Source of the DNA: JAGQPD01 sp020426865
GTDB lineage: Bacteria > Planctomycetota > Planctomycetia > Pirellulales > Pirellulaceae
NCBI GenBank assembly: GCA_041399065.1
Contig: JAWKTN010000010.1
Span: forward strand, 124,001-188,000
DNA: 64,000 bases
Reading direction: 5' to 3'
In this document: positions 27,379-36,696 of the stretch, in pieces
Position numbering within the stretch: position 1 is the stretch's first letter
How the letters are laid out: the number at the start of each line of letters is the position of its first letter
Program-made: the position numbers and the translations under genes
The notes under the pieces: generated by a model
What the model saw: only the letters and a program-made list of their open reading frames with translations
Told to the model about the DNA's origin: nothing
Databases searched by the model: none

Positions 27379-28953
27379 ATGATTTGGGAAGCAGTTTCGC
27401 ATCGGGAGACGGCCGAGGTGATATCGCAGTTGGCGCATGCCAATCCATTTCATCCGGATCGGCTGCGGTTGGAGCGACAGATTCTGGAGATGGCGGAAGG
27501 TGTCGTGGGTGATCGGAGTTGTGCGGACGAGGGGGGGGTGGCATGGGAGGTGGCGTGGAGTCTGGATGGACATCCGGATCAATCGCGACCGGAGCTCGGG
27601 CGGATTGAGCGAGTTACGGAATCGTTGTTGCGGGTGGCGCGGGACCGGCTCGTAAATGGCGAGACCGGGGACAACGAGGGGCGTCGGGTATACGAAGACG
27701 TGGCGCTGTATTTGATCTATGAACGGGTGCGGGGTGAATTGAACCGGGTGGCGGAGGCCACGGACGCCAGCGAGCGTGTGCGAGCCACGCGGCAGGCGTG
27801 GGAGAGTTTTTGTCGCGAGTACGGGCATTGGCTGCAGCCGCTACAGAAATCGCGGAGGCGGCGCGACGTGAGTGAGTGGACGCGGGGGCGGCGGCACATC
27901 TTTGCCGGATTCTATCAGGTACGTCGAGCGTTCAATTCGGTTTATCGCCAGATCATTGGCCAGTCGCGGGTGATGACACGTCTGCGTGCACAGGTATGGG
28001 AGTCGATTTTTACTCATGACATGCGTCGTTATCGGAGCAATCTGTATCGTTGCCTTCGTGACGTTCCGACGCTGGTGTTGGGCGCATCGGGGACAGGCAA
28101 GGAGTTGGTTGCGCGGGCGATCGGTACATCGCAGTACTTGCCGTTTGACGAACAGTCTTGTGCATTCGAAGCCGACCCGTTGGAGTCGTTTGTCAGCATG
28201 AACGTCAGTGCTTTCGCCGCTACGTTGGTGGAATCCGAGTTATTCGGACATGTACGGGGGGCATTCACGGGGGCGACTGAGGACCGCGCGGGTTGGCTGG
28301 AGTTGTGCGGCAGTTACGGGGCAATCTTCTTGGACGAAATTGGCGAACTTGATGCGTCGATTCAGGTAAAGCTATTGCGGGTATTGCAGCACCGCAAGTT
28401 TCAGCGTGTGGGAGAGAGCCGTACGCGGGAGTTCGGCGGTAAGCTGATTGCTGCCACGAATCGAGATCTCTCCGACCAGATTGCGCTTGGTCGTTTCCGC
28501 GAGGACTTGTACTACCGCTTGTGTGGCGACATTGTGGTGACGCCAACGTTGGCTGAACAGCTGGCGGATCATCCTCAGGACCTACGGACCTTGGTATTGT
28601 TTCTGGCTAGGAGGATCGCTGGGCCCGACGTTGGTGAAGGGTTGGCGGCGCAAACGACAGAATGGATCCATGCCCGGCTTGGAAACGGCTACCGTTGGCC
28701 CGGCAACATCCGTGAGCTGGAGCAATGCGTATGCAATATCATGGTGCGGAATCAGTACCTTGGCCAGTTGGGAACGACGCCGGCAGTTGGTCATTTGGAA
28801 ACATTGATGCAACGGTTTTCGGAATGTCAGATGACTGTGGATGAGCTGGTTTCAGAATACTGCAAGCATGCTTATCGGCGATTGGGAACGTATGAGGAAG
28901 CGGGACGCCGGTTGGGGTTGGACCGTCGCACGGTAGCCAAGCATGTGGGGTAG
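27379..28953 (+). CDS. Sigma-54-dependent transcriptional activator (bEBP)
   Basis: A 524-residue protein. Residues 1-205 are a helical region with no recognised sensory domain: no receiver, PAS or GAF motif. The AAA+ domain has Walker A GASGTGKE at about 235, the sigma-54-contacting GAFTGA loop at about 294, Walker B AIFLDEIGE at about 315, and sensor and arginine-finger segments (AATNRDL, FREDLYYRL). A linker WPGNIRELEQC and a C-terminal Fis-type helix-turn-helix (YEEAGRRLGLDRRTVAKHV) finish it. It should activate sigma-54 promoters by ATP hydrolysis. The frame stays open for 900 bases upstream, but that stretch is antisense to the membrane-protein gene; the ATG at 27379 has TGAGG before it. 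The target genes are unknown; the divergent membrane-protein gene and the nearby kinase are candidates. Confidence 0.9.
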   Translation: MIWEAVSHRETAEVISQLAHANPFHPDRLRLERQILEMAEGVVGDRSCADEGGVAWEVAWSLDGHPDQSRPELGRIERVTESLLRVARDRLVNGETGDNEGRRVYEDVALYLIYERVRGELNRVAEATDASERVRATRQAWESFCREYGHWLQPLQKSRRRRDVSEWTRGRRHIFAGFYQVRRAFNSVYRQIIGQSRVMTRLRAQVWESIFTHDMRRYRSNLYRCLRDVPTLVLGASGTGKELVARAIGTSQYLPFDEQSCAFEADPLESFVSMNVSAFAATLVESELFGHVRGAFTGATEDRAGWLELCGSYGAIFLDEIGELDASIQVKLLRVLQHRKFQRVGESRTREFGGKLIAATNRDLSDQIALGRFREDLYYRLCGDIVVTPTLAEQLADHPQDLRTLVLFLARRIAGPDVGEGLAAQTTEWIHARLGNGYRWPGNIRELEQCVCNIMVRNQYLGQLGTTPAVGHLETLMQRFSECQMTVDELVSEYCKHAYRRLGTYEEAGRRLGLDRRTVAKHVG

Positions 28954-29012
28954 CAGGGTGTAGGGTAGCGGGGGACTCAATGTTTTCGACTCTAGGCTGC
29001 GACGTGCGGCCG

Positions 29013-32000
29013 TTATCGGGCCAAAGTGTTTGTGTCAGTCCAAATAACCAATTGTGAACCGGATTTCTCGACATCGAGGATGGCGACTACCGTCTGATTG
29101 TCGCCGCTGCACGCGATCCAACGGACGAAAACACGGTCACTGCCGGTTCCCGAGGTGGGACGGAGTTCGCCTAAGTGGTCGCCGGACTCGCGGTCCCACA
29201 TTTGAATGCCTCCCCATTCATTGCCGCTGAGCAATGTGCGTTGATCCGACGAGACGGCGATTGTTGTCAGTGGAACCGGCTGGCCGCGAAGGCAGCGATC
29301 CGATTCTTCGCATGAAAATGAGCGGATGCGAATCAGCCCGTCTTGGTGGGCACTCACCATTGCCGGATCACCATCATCCGGGCAGATCAGTCCATTGGTG
29401 CCATCGCCCCCTTCCTCTTGCTCACTGACACAACCGGTCTCGAGATCGAACAGGGCAACGTGATTCCCATAACCGCCATGTACCAGCTGCGCGCGATCGT
29501 GACGAAAAGCCAGGCAGTGACCGAGACTTGTCAAAGGAAATGCATGTATCTTTTCACCCGTCAGCCGATCAAATACACAACACGCTTCGCATTCGCCCGT
29601 GGCGGCAATGTACATCCCCGTCGGGGATTCCGCGATCGCCAGGACCTTTCCTCCCAGGTTGCTGAACGGTTCGTCGTGCGAGAGTCGTAGTCGTGGCGGG
29701 TTTGTGCCGATATCCACGACGTGAATCGAGCCGTCTTCTGTGCCAACGTAAGCCTGCTGACCAGCATGTTCCCGGCAGATCGACGTGATTGCTGTATCGC
29801 CTATGTACAGCTCCTCGACTGGTGTTGCCGTGGCGGTGTCGACCATCGTCAAAGTGCCATTCTCTAGTCCAACCAACGCAAATTGTCCACGCCCAACAAG
29901 CGTGCCTGTCCGCGCATGAAGCTCACCAAACGACAATCTCAGTGGCTCGTACGCCATTACGTGATGCAACGACACTAGGCCGTCACTTCCGGTTGTTAGC
30001 AGCCGTTCCTCGTCTAGCCAGTGGCAGGTTGATACGGCACCAAGGTGCGGCGTCCAGTAGCGGATGGCGGTCACACGATTGCCACTCTCCCTCGATTTAC
30101 CCAGCGCCTCTGCGGAAATGTCCCATAACTCCACATCGCCCGACCGGAGACCGGCAGCAAGCATTTCGCCGCTGGCGGAGAAAGCGAGCGATTCCACACG
30201 ATCGCGGATCTGTAAATGGTAGCGGACCTTCGCATCTCCACGGAACCGAACCAGCGTAATGTGACCATCGGCGGACGTGGATATCGCCAGCCAATCGGAA
30301 CGCTCATCAAGGGCCATGTGTTCGGGCTTATTGGCCAGTCCGATGTCGCGGAAAGAAGTTGCCGTAGCGCGATTCCAGATACGTACCGTATGGTCGTCAA
30401 GAGGAGCCACAAGCAGTGCATTGTCGCTCGACAACAGAATGGACTCGTTTCTACGGGTGGCTTCAAACGGCTGCGTCGATTCATCACCAAACGATCGCGC
30501 AACCACTTGTTTGTAACGCTCTGCCGTAATGACAACCTGACCGTCCGCCGAGTATTCGATCGCGTCGACGGTTCGATCGTGGCATGCCAATTCTTGCAGA
30601 CGTTCGCCGGACGCCACCGAATACTCCCAGACTCGATGGTGGTCGGTGTAATCGGGTGTTTCGCCCCCCACGGCTAATCGTGTACCGTCTGGTGAGACTG
30701 CCAACCCGTAGATCGGCCCCACTTCCGGCGCAATCGTCTGCAATGTCTGGCCGGTCTCTAGATCCAGCACCCGAACCAAACCTTGACTCCCACCGACAGC
30801 AATCCGTTCCCCGTCGGGAAACAACACGCATTCGTGAATCGGCTCGCTATCGCGGGCGACGACACGACTTGTGTATTGAAGCGAATGGTTCAGCAGGTGC
30901 CAGGCTAGATCCCGTATCTGGCGGGTTTCGGCATCGACATCGTAGCGTTCCAAAATCGTACGAACCATGCTCCATTCCTGATTCTCGCGTTGACGAAACG
31001 CCAGCGAGATGTCGCTGCGATACGAGGCCTGCAGTAACGCGCGCCGAGTCGCCTCGGCTTTGTATCGCTCTTCGTTGACTCGCGACAATGAGTCTTCCAG
31101 TTTCGCCGTCACGACCCCCAACATTGCCGTTTCTTGACCCAGTAGATGGGAATGCCAAATCAGCCCAGCGATCCCCGCCAGGAGACTGAGAACACAAACG
31201 GCAATCAGTCCCGCCAAACTTGGCGATCGCCGGATCCAACGCGCGGTCCTCCGGAGCCGGCCAATTGGTCTTGCTGTCGTTGGCTCGCCGTCCAAGTAAC
31301 GACGCAGGTCTTTTGCCAGATCATCCGACGATTGGTAACGGTTCTGCGGCGATTTCTCCAGACATTTCATGCAGATGGCACTCAAGTCCCCCGACACGTC
31401 TCGCCGCAAATGATTCGGAGGACGTGCATCTGCCTGTTGAACCGCCGCCAATGTCAACGGTAACGTCTCTCGCCGAAACGGATTGTCGCCCGTCAGCAGT
31501 TCATACAAAATCACTCCCAAGGCATGAATGTCCGTCGCGTTGCCAATTTGAGAACGCACGCCGGCTGCCTGTTCTGGTGACATGTAAGCGGCGGTGCCAA
31601 GGGGAACGCCGCTGCGCGTCAGCGTGCCGTCGGAGGTCTCCAATTGTGCAAGTCCGAAGTCCGTGATCCGAGGCGTAAAAGGGAATCCCGCATCTCGTGG
31701 CTGCATCGAATCCGGGACACCGTCAAGCATCACGTTCCCCGGCTTCAAATCGCGATGCGTGATTCCGCGACTGTGCGAATGGGCGACCGCCTCGGCTAAC
31801 TCCATCACGATTCCCGCCGCAACGCCGCATGCCACCCTCCCCGAGTGCTCACGCAACCACCGCGATAACGTCGACCCCGCGCAGTATTCCGCCGCAATAA
31901 AACAATACCCGTCTACCTCTCCCGCGTCATAGACTCCTACAATTCCCGGATGACGCAGCAACCTTGCCGCTCGCGCCTCGCGAAAAAATCGCTCCCGAGA

Positions 32001-32240
32001 TTGGCCGTCCAACACCGATGCCGCGTGCGGGACTTTCAATGCTACGTCGTGCTGTAATTGCGAATCGTAGGCCAAATAGACGTTTCCCATTCCACCTTGG
32101 CCTATTTGGCGGACAATCTCAAAACGACCAAGACGGTCGCTGTTAAATGTCGCAGCGTAAATCGTCGTCGCCGCTTGCATGCTCCGGCCGTCGCCGTCCG
32201 CTCGCGTTGGCTCGTCGCCCAATTCAAATTCGCCGTCCAT
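29013..32240 (-). CDS. Serine/threonine protein kinase with transmembrane helix and WD40 repeats
   Basis: About 1075 residues from the start used here. The kinase domain (about 40-310) is complete: glycine loop GQGGMGNV, lysine in VALKV, catalytic loop ITHRDLKPGN, DFG in ITDFGLAQ, and MSPEQ. A membrane helix follows at about 340-364 (SLAGLIAVCVLSLLAGIAGL). The rest (about 450-1075) holds WD40-like blades, e.g. LAVSPDGTRLAVGGE and HVMAYEPLRLSFGE; it should lie on the far side of the membrane from the kinase as a sensor or scaffold. An ATG at 32330 would add 30 residues; I favour 32240 for its acidic start, without strong evidence. It converges on the sigma-54 activator, 59 bases away. Substrates are unknown. 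Confidence 0.9.
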   Translation of the reverse strand: MDGEFELGDEPTRADGDGRSMQAATTIYAATFNSDRLGRFEIVRQIGQGGMGNVYLAYDSQLQHDVALKVPHAASVLDGQSRERFFREARAARLLRHPGIVGVYDAGEVDGYCFIAAEYCAGSTLSRWLREHSGRVACGVAAGIVMELAEAVAHSHSRGITHRDLKPGNVMLDGVPDSMQPRDAGFPFTPRITDFGLAQLETSDGTLTRSGVPLGTAAYMSPEQAAGVRSQIGNATDIHALGVILYELLTGDNPFRRETLPLTLAAVQQADARPPNHLRRDVSGDLSAICMKCLEKSPQNRYQSSDDLAKDLRRYLDGEPTTARPIGRLRRTARWIRRSPSLAGLIAVCVLSLLAGIAGLIWHSHLLGQETAMLGVVTAKLEDSLSRVNEERYKAEATRRALLQASYRSDISLAFRQRENQEWSMVRTILERYDVDAETRQIRDLAWHLLNHSLQYTSRVVARDSEPIHECVLFPDGERIAVGGSQGLVRVLDLETGQTLQTIAPEVGPIYGLAVSPDGTRLAVGGETPDYTDHHRVWEYSVASGERLQELACHDRTVDAIEYSADGQVVITAERYKQVVARSFGDESTQPFEATRRNESILLSSDNALLVAPLDDHTVRIWNRATATSFRDIGLANKPEHMALDERSDWLAISTSADGHITLVRFRGDAKVRYHLQIRDRVESLAFSASGEMLAAGLRSGDVELWDISAEALGKSRESGNRVTAIRYWTPHLGAVSTCHWLDEERLLTTGSDGLVSLHHVMAYEPLRLSFGELHARTGTLVGRGQFALVGLENGTLTMVDTATATPVEELYIGDTAITSICREHAGQQAYVGTEDGSIHVVDIGTNPPRLRLSHDEPFSNLGGKVLAIAESPTGMYIAATGECEACCVFDRLTGEKIHAFPLTSLGHCLAFRHDRAQLVHGGYGNHVALFDLETGCVSEQEEGGDGTNGLICPDDGDPAMVSAHQDGLIRIRSFSCEESDRCLRGQPVPLTTIAVSSDQRTLLSGNEWGGIQMWDRESGDHLGELRPTSGTGSDRVFVRWIACSGDNQTVVAILDVEKSGSQLVIWTDTNTLAR

Positions 32241-32706
32241 CAACTCGCCCCGCCTCAATACTACATCCCAATGGTCGTTACGCGTACCGTTTTCAATGGG
32301 CGACCACTGGCCCCCCCGACCCCGACGCATGTTGCCTAAATGCGCAATCGCTACTGATTGTTATAACCCTAATCTTTCCCGTTGCCACTGGCTACCAACC
32401 CCGTACGATGGCACTGATAGCATGGTGCCTGTCTCATCGACAGATTTGGTGCAGTCGATTTGACGACGCTTGCATGACAGATATCCCCAGCATTTGCTGG
32501 GAAATACGGCGAGAATCTCGAGCGAATTCGCGAATGTGGCAATTCTCGAGGACGTTTTTGTTTCGTGGCACAATCGTTGCCTAATTCCGCCACCATCGAA
32601 TGATCACTCGTCAGGACGACGAAAGCGGAGCGGTGCAAGCCGCCCGGCAAAACCTCTTCGTCTTCTTCGACGTTGGGTAACGCTAGCCGATAGACGGAAG
32701 GAAACA
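32241..32706. other. Divergent intergenic region between kinase and outer-membrane protein
   Basis: About 370-465 bases, depending on the kinase start. It should contain promoters for both divergent genes. Plus-strand open frames here merely extend the next gene upstream without protein character. The plus-strand gene has GGAAGGAAACA directly before its ATG. No terminator or recognised operator was seen. Confidence 0.5.
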
Positions 32707-33789
32707 ATGATGTTCGAAGCGATCAGTGCCACACAGCGGTGGATATTCTCATGGGTCGTTACGTTAGTTGTACTGCACGCCGTGGCGCAACCGCTGGTGT
32801 GTGTGGCCGGGACGTTGGGACGAGCCGGTGACAAGGCGCGGGGCCGGGACCGAGAAGAACGCCGCAGCGACGACAGCAGTGGGAAGACACGTGGCGATAC
32901 CCCGAGCGTTGCGGGCCGGACAATCAGTGCCGTAAGGACGAGGGTACATGATAGTGGCACGCACGTGGAATCGACACGGCCGCGAAGCGAGCCGCACGGA
33001 AATCCTGGCGGTCGAGTTCACCGGCGATCGCCCAGTTTCTCCATTCGTCATACGCCACGATATTGTCCCCCTCCTGTTAGCCCCAGCGTTGTGGTTGTCG
33101 AATCGTATTCACAACCGATCGTCGCACAACCGGTGATCGTACAATCGGTCGTGCCAGTACCTCCACCTGCACCAGCCTATGTGCCGGCAGTGCCGGAACC
33201 TGTGTTGTCCGAGCCGGTGATGGCGCCGGATTGGGAATCACCCGTTGCGTTGCCTCCCTCCATTGTTCCCTGTGATTCGGTTCGAGTATTACATCCCAGT
33301 CGCGGTAATGCTCGGTTACGTGCTGACTTTGGCAGTGACTTCGATGATATTGGTCGATTCGGCATGGCTTTTCTAGCAGCCCAATCGGGCGGATGGGGAA
33401 TCGATGTCGCGGCCGATTTGTACTGGGAGTCGATTGACGACGAGGTTCGCGAGCACATGTGGGTAGGAGACATTAATCTGGTATACGAGTGGATTCGCAT
33501 GGACGATTTTCGCAGTCGAGCTGGTCTCGGTGTGAACTGGCTGCACGATTCGTGGGGCGGTGAGGCCGGTATCAACTTTACCGTTGGAGCAGATCTGTGG
33601 CTGACCGATGTGTGGTCGGTCTCCGGCGAGTTGGACTTGGGGACGATCGGTAACGCGACGCACTTCCACGGCCGACTGACCACGGGCGTATGGTTTGGCA
33701 ATTCTCAGTGGTTCGTCGGTATCGACCAACGCGATATCGATACCGTACAGATTCATCAATGGGTCACCGGCATGACGGTGGCCTTTTGA
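32707..33789 (+). CDS. Predicted outer-membrane beta-barrel protein with proline-rich linker
   Basis: A 360-residue protein. The N-terminal signal peptide (about 1-36) has a hydrophobic core FSWVVTLVVLHAVAQPLVCV. A charged, disordered Arg/Asp/Ser-rich stretch (about 37-130) and a Val/Pro-rich linker (PVPPPAPAYVPAVPEPVL) follow. The last 160 residues alternate like beta strands (ARLRADFGSDF, GWGIDVAADLYWESI, INLVYEWI, AGINFTVGADLWL, VSGELDLG, GRLTTGVWF) and end in aromatic Phe, as expected for a barrel inserted by the Bam machinery. The start at 32707 has a purine-rich site GGAAGGAAACA. The frame extends upstream to 32470 but lacks protein-like sequence there. The function is unknown; similar barrels act as pores or surface proteins. 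Confidence 0.7.
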   Translation: MMFEAISATQRWIFSWVVTLVVLHAVAQPLVCVAGTLGRAGDKARGRDREERRSDDSSGKTRGDTPSVAGRTISAVRTRVHDSGTHVESTRPRSEPHGNPGGRVHRRSPSFSIRHTPRYCPPPVSPSVVVVESYSQPIVAQPVIVQSVVPVPPPAPAYVPAVPEPVLSEPVMAPDWESPVALPPSIVPCDSVRVLHPSRGNARLRADFGSDFDDIGRFGMAFLAAQSGGWGIDVAADLYWESIDDEVREHMWVGDINLVYEWIRMDDFRSRAGLGVNWLHDSWGGEAGINFTVGADLWLTDVWSVSGELDLGTIGNATHFHGRLTTGVWFGNSQWFVGIDQRDIDTVQIHQWVTGMTVAF

Positions 33790-33913
33790 TAATTTGAGAA
33801 ACGAAGCGATAAGCTCGTCTGGTTCGGCGGTCAACATAGCTCCAGCCGACCCGCCGGCAGATGAACCACTTACGTGTCCATAGCACGGGTCAGCATGCCG
33901 TTAACTCGCGGCG

Positions 33914-33981
33914 TCGGCGGAGCGATTCGCGTCGTTCCGCTGGTGTGGACAGTCAAAATGAGACGCGGATTGCTCCGCCGT
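33914..33981. repeat. Imperfect inverted repeat (stem about 19 bp)
   Basis: CGGCGGAGCGATTCGCGTC near 33914-33933 pairs with GACGCGGATTGCTCCGCCG near 33962-33981, with 17 of 19 positions complementary and a loop of about 28 bases. It lies between two convergent genes and could act as a transcription terminator or belong to the adjacent repeat element. No T-tract follows. Confidence 0.6.
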
Positions 33982-34166
33982 GTCCTGCCGTCTTGGCCAT
34001 CTTTCCCGTGTTGGCCATCGCTGGGGCGAGTGATTGCGCCCGGGACACGGCTGGAGCTATGTGAAACGCGGATTGCTCCGCCGTGTCCTGCCGTCTTGGC
34101 CATCTTTCCCGTGTTGGCCATCGCTGGGGCGAATGATTGCGCCCGGGACACGGCTGGAGCTATGTG
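33963..34166. repeat. Tandem direct repeat, period 103 bp, two copies
   Basis: Positions 33963-34063 and 34066-34166 match with a single visible difference (GGGGCGAGTGATT against GGGGCGAATGATT). Each copy contains GCCGTGTCC near its start and GGACACGGC near its end, so each can fold on itself. It lies between the barrel protein and the convergent propeller gene and looks like a duplicated short palindromic element. I found no coding role. Confidence 0.9.
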
Positions 34167-34195
34167 GTACGAACGTTGCCCAGGTGCGCAAGATG

Positions 34196-35158
34196 TTAGC
34201 GAAGCACGCTTGTATCAGTATCGAGCAGCACGGAATTGGATACGGAGTTGCCGAAGTCATTGAAGCGGTCGAGCTGCCAGTGGACCTTTTTCGTCGCCGG
34301 ATCCAGCTCGATGATCAGCGGGTTTCCCGGTCCAGCGTGACAGTTTCCAATCACATAGTGGCCGTTGGCGAGAATCTCCAGAGTCGTAACCCAGGCAAGC
34401 GTGACTTCGGGAAGATCCCGCTGATGAAGACTCCACACAATTTGCTTGTCATGAGTCACCTCCAGGACGCTATGACCATTGCCCGTGGCGATCAGGGTAT
34501 TGCCGCTTGGTAATCTCACAGCGGCGAAGGCCTTGTTACCAAACGCCTCGGGGCCATGTCCGTCACGACGCGGTTGATCGAACAACGGAACTTCGTATTC
34601 CCAAACGATATCGCCATTGTCACCATCGTACTCGCGAACCGTACCATCACCTTCGTGGCACACCAGATAGTTGCCAGTCGACAATTTGCGAGCGAGTCGC
34701 GTATCGGTATGGGGATGCGGATTTTCGACGCGCAGCGGAATGGATTTTAATAGCTTTCCCTCGCGATCGATTTCGATAATCCTGGCCGGTCCCGACTCGG
34801 CGATCATGATGCGATTGTCCTTGAGCGGCTGGAACGCGTGGACCTCGACTTTGCGGCCAGCGTTGCCGTTTTGGATGGAACTGTCGTAGGACCAGACAAT
34901 TTGCTTTGTCGCCGGATCGATCTCCACGACTTTGTGAGCCCCCTCTTGTACCATGATATGTCCGTTGGTCAGGACATGGACGTCATGGATTCCTCCCCAT
35001 GGCATCTCCCATTCGACGGTACCGTCGGCCTGTAGGACGACCCATCGATTATTTCCCTGCAGCAGCAGACGGTGTTGCGCGCAACACGTATTCGACATCG
35101 ACAGAGCGAACACCACGCATGCGAGAACAACAGGGAAAACACTCCAGCGGATGCCCAT
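34196..35158 (-). CDS. Secreted beta-propeller (PQQ/arylsulfotransferase-like repeats) protein
   Basis: A 320-residue protein with a signal peptide (about 1-28; VLACVVFALSMSNTCCA). The remainder is built from repeated propeller blades, e.g. VVEIDPATKQIVWSYDSS, IIEIDREGKLLKSIPL, VREYDGDNGDIVWEYEVP and LIIELDPATKKVHWQLDR. The D-x-(A/D)-T/G-x-x-x-W pattern is typical of PQQ-like or arylsulfotransferase N-terminal propellers. No catalytic histidines or cofactor site can be assigned. AAAGGTCC lies ahead of the ATG. It sits 28 bases downstream of the Nramp-related transporter on the same strand and may share its transcript. A periplasmic binding or scaffold role is a guess. Confidence 0.8.
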   Translation of the reverse strand: MGIRWSVFPVVLACVVFALSMSNTCCAQHRLLLQGNNRWVVLQADGTVEWEMPWGGIHDVHVLTNGHIMVQEGAHKVVEIDPATKQIVWSYDSSIQNGNAGRKVEVHAFQPLKDNRIMIAESGPARIIEIDREGKLLKSIPLRVENPHPHTDTRLARKLSTGNYLVCHEGDGTVREYDGDNGDIVWEYEVPLFDQPRRDGHGPEAFGNKAFAAVRLPSGNTLIATGNGHSVLEVTHDKQIVWSLHQRDLPEVTLAWVTTLEILANGHYVIGNCHAGPGNPLIIELDPATKKVHWQLDRFNDFGNSVSNSVLLDTDTSVLR

Positions 35159-35186
35159 GGCAGGACCTTTCAGCGAGGACGGTCGA

Positions 35187-36560
35187 TTAGTTTTTGCCTA
35201 AAAAGGGAATGATCATATTGGCCGCCACGCAGCCGACAAATATCAGCGACGTGGTCACGAGGAAAAAGGCCGTGGCGCCACTCATACGCAACCTCCGGTC
35301 GGTGCGGAATGCCATGGCACAGATGGCGATCGCCATCAATGGCGTACAGAACATTCCTGCAACAAACTGACCGAAGATTACCGGCGCCTCGGGTGGCTGC
35401 CCTGCGAGGATGGCGATCAGCAGTGACAACAACAAGTAAATGCTGACGACGGTCCGTTGGGTTTTCAGTTGAGTCGACGGTGAGTCACCAACCAGGCCGA
35501 GACTGATCAGCATATCTGACCACATGCGGCCAAATGCGGCGGTAGCGACGATCAGCGTGGAGAAGAGCGTCCCGAGGGCTCCGAGTTGAAAGACCCATTT
35601 GGACCAGTCACCGTAACTCTCGGTGTACATCGCCGACAGCTGTTCCACGATATGATCTCCCGTCGGCGCCCCGGAACCGCGGCCATGAAAGACGGCAGCC
35701 CCCAACAGAAAATATCCAACGGTTGCCAGCGTGGCCAACAGTGTACACGCCGTAACATCCAACTGCATGATGCGGATCCAACCTCGTGCCCGCTCCACCC
35801 ACCCTTCATCGTCGGGCGAACCGACTTGGCGCGCATAGCCTTTTTCCAGAAGCCAATACGGATACATGAACAGCTCGTTGGCGGTTGCACCCAGTGCTCC
35901 CATCAAGCTGACCACGGCAATTGCTGCCGCACGTCGGTCACCATCGCCGAGAGAAAATGTCATGCCGGATCGAATCTGCTGCCACGTGATGGCGTTTTCG
36001 GTTCCCTGTAACAGAAACAGCCCGACGATCACCGACAGACTGAACGTCGCCACCAAAATGCCAATCAACTTCTCCAGGTCGGCATACGTTCCCCGCCACA
36101 GAAAGGCCCAGGCGATGAGGAACACGAGCACCGTCCAGATATTCAGTGACGTCGCCGTACTGGTCGACAACGCCATCAAATTGTGCATGATCCCCGCACT
36201 CGCGCGCATCATCCCCACCAGCGTCGCGGCCGTCAGTACCGAACCGATCATGTAGATGATGCCGATCCACGACGTACCGCGCAATTTCCAACCCGGCAGG
36301 GCATTGAGCGCTTGAAACGGCGTGCGCCGATGGACCACGGCGTGTCGACCGATCTCAATCTGCAAAAAACATTTGATGACGCAGGAAATGATCACTGCCC
36401 ACAACAGAATGAAACCGAATTTGGCGGCCTGCACCGGTGTGTTGATTAATTCCCCGGAGCCAATCACCGACCCGGTGACGATAATCCCTGGGCCAATCGC
36501 CGCAAGGATCCCCATGGCGTGGCGCGGTGGCCCGGCTACCCGTATTGACTTGTCATCCAT
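35187..36560 (-). CDS. Nramp-related membrane transporter lacking canonical metal-binding motifs
   Basis: A 457-residue protein with about 11-12 membrane helices in the LeuT-fold order of Nramp proteins. The N-terminus (AIGPGIIVTGSVIGSGEL, residues 21-38) aligns with helix 1, but the hallmark DPGN, which holds the metal-liganding Asp and Asn, is replaced by IGSG. In helix 6 the MPH motif, which holds the methionine ligand, is replaced near residue 225 by NELFMYPYWLLEKGYA. Manganese or iron transport by the usual mechanism is therefore unlikely. The substrate is unknown; database names such as divalent metal transporter would overstate the evidence. It lies between the SGNH hydrolase (137 bases upstream) and the propeller protein (28 bases downstream), all on minus. 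Confidence 0.82.
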   Translation of the reverse strand: MDDKSIRVAGPPRHAMGILAAIGPGIIVTGSVIGSGELINTPVQAAKFGFILLWAVIISCVIKCFLQIEIGRHAVVHRRTPFQALNALPGWKLRGTSWIGIIYMIGSVLTAATLVGMMRASAGIMHNLMALSTSTATSLNIWTVLVFLIAWAFLWRGTYADLEKLIGILVATFSLSVIVGLFLLQGTENAITWQQIRSGMTFSLGDGDRRAAAIAVVSLMGALGATANELFMYPYWLLEKGYARQVGSPDDEGWVERARGWIRIMQLDVTACTLLATLATVGYFLLGAAVFHGRGSGAPTGDHIVEQLSAMYTESYGDWSKWVFQLGALGTLFSTLIVATAAFGRMWSDMLISLGLVGDSPSTQLKTQRTVVSIYLLLSLLIAILAGQPPEAPVIFGQFVAGMFCTPLMAIAICAMAFRTDRRLRMSGATAFFLVTTSLIFVGCVAANMIIPFLGKN

Positions 36561-36696
36561 CTCGTCCGCCTGCCGTCTTATTACGCTAATTCGTGCATTG
36601 AGGTTTTGCTGCCAGGGTTTTGCGATCGCGATCTTACTCTTGAGGTTCCGCTGCTGCCATCGGGATACAACAGGTTAACCACCCTCGCCGGAAAAC

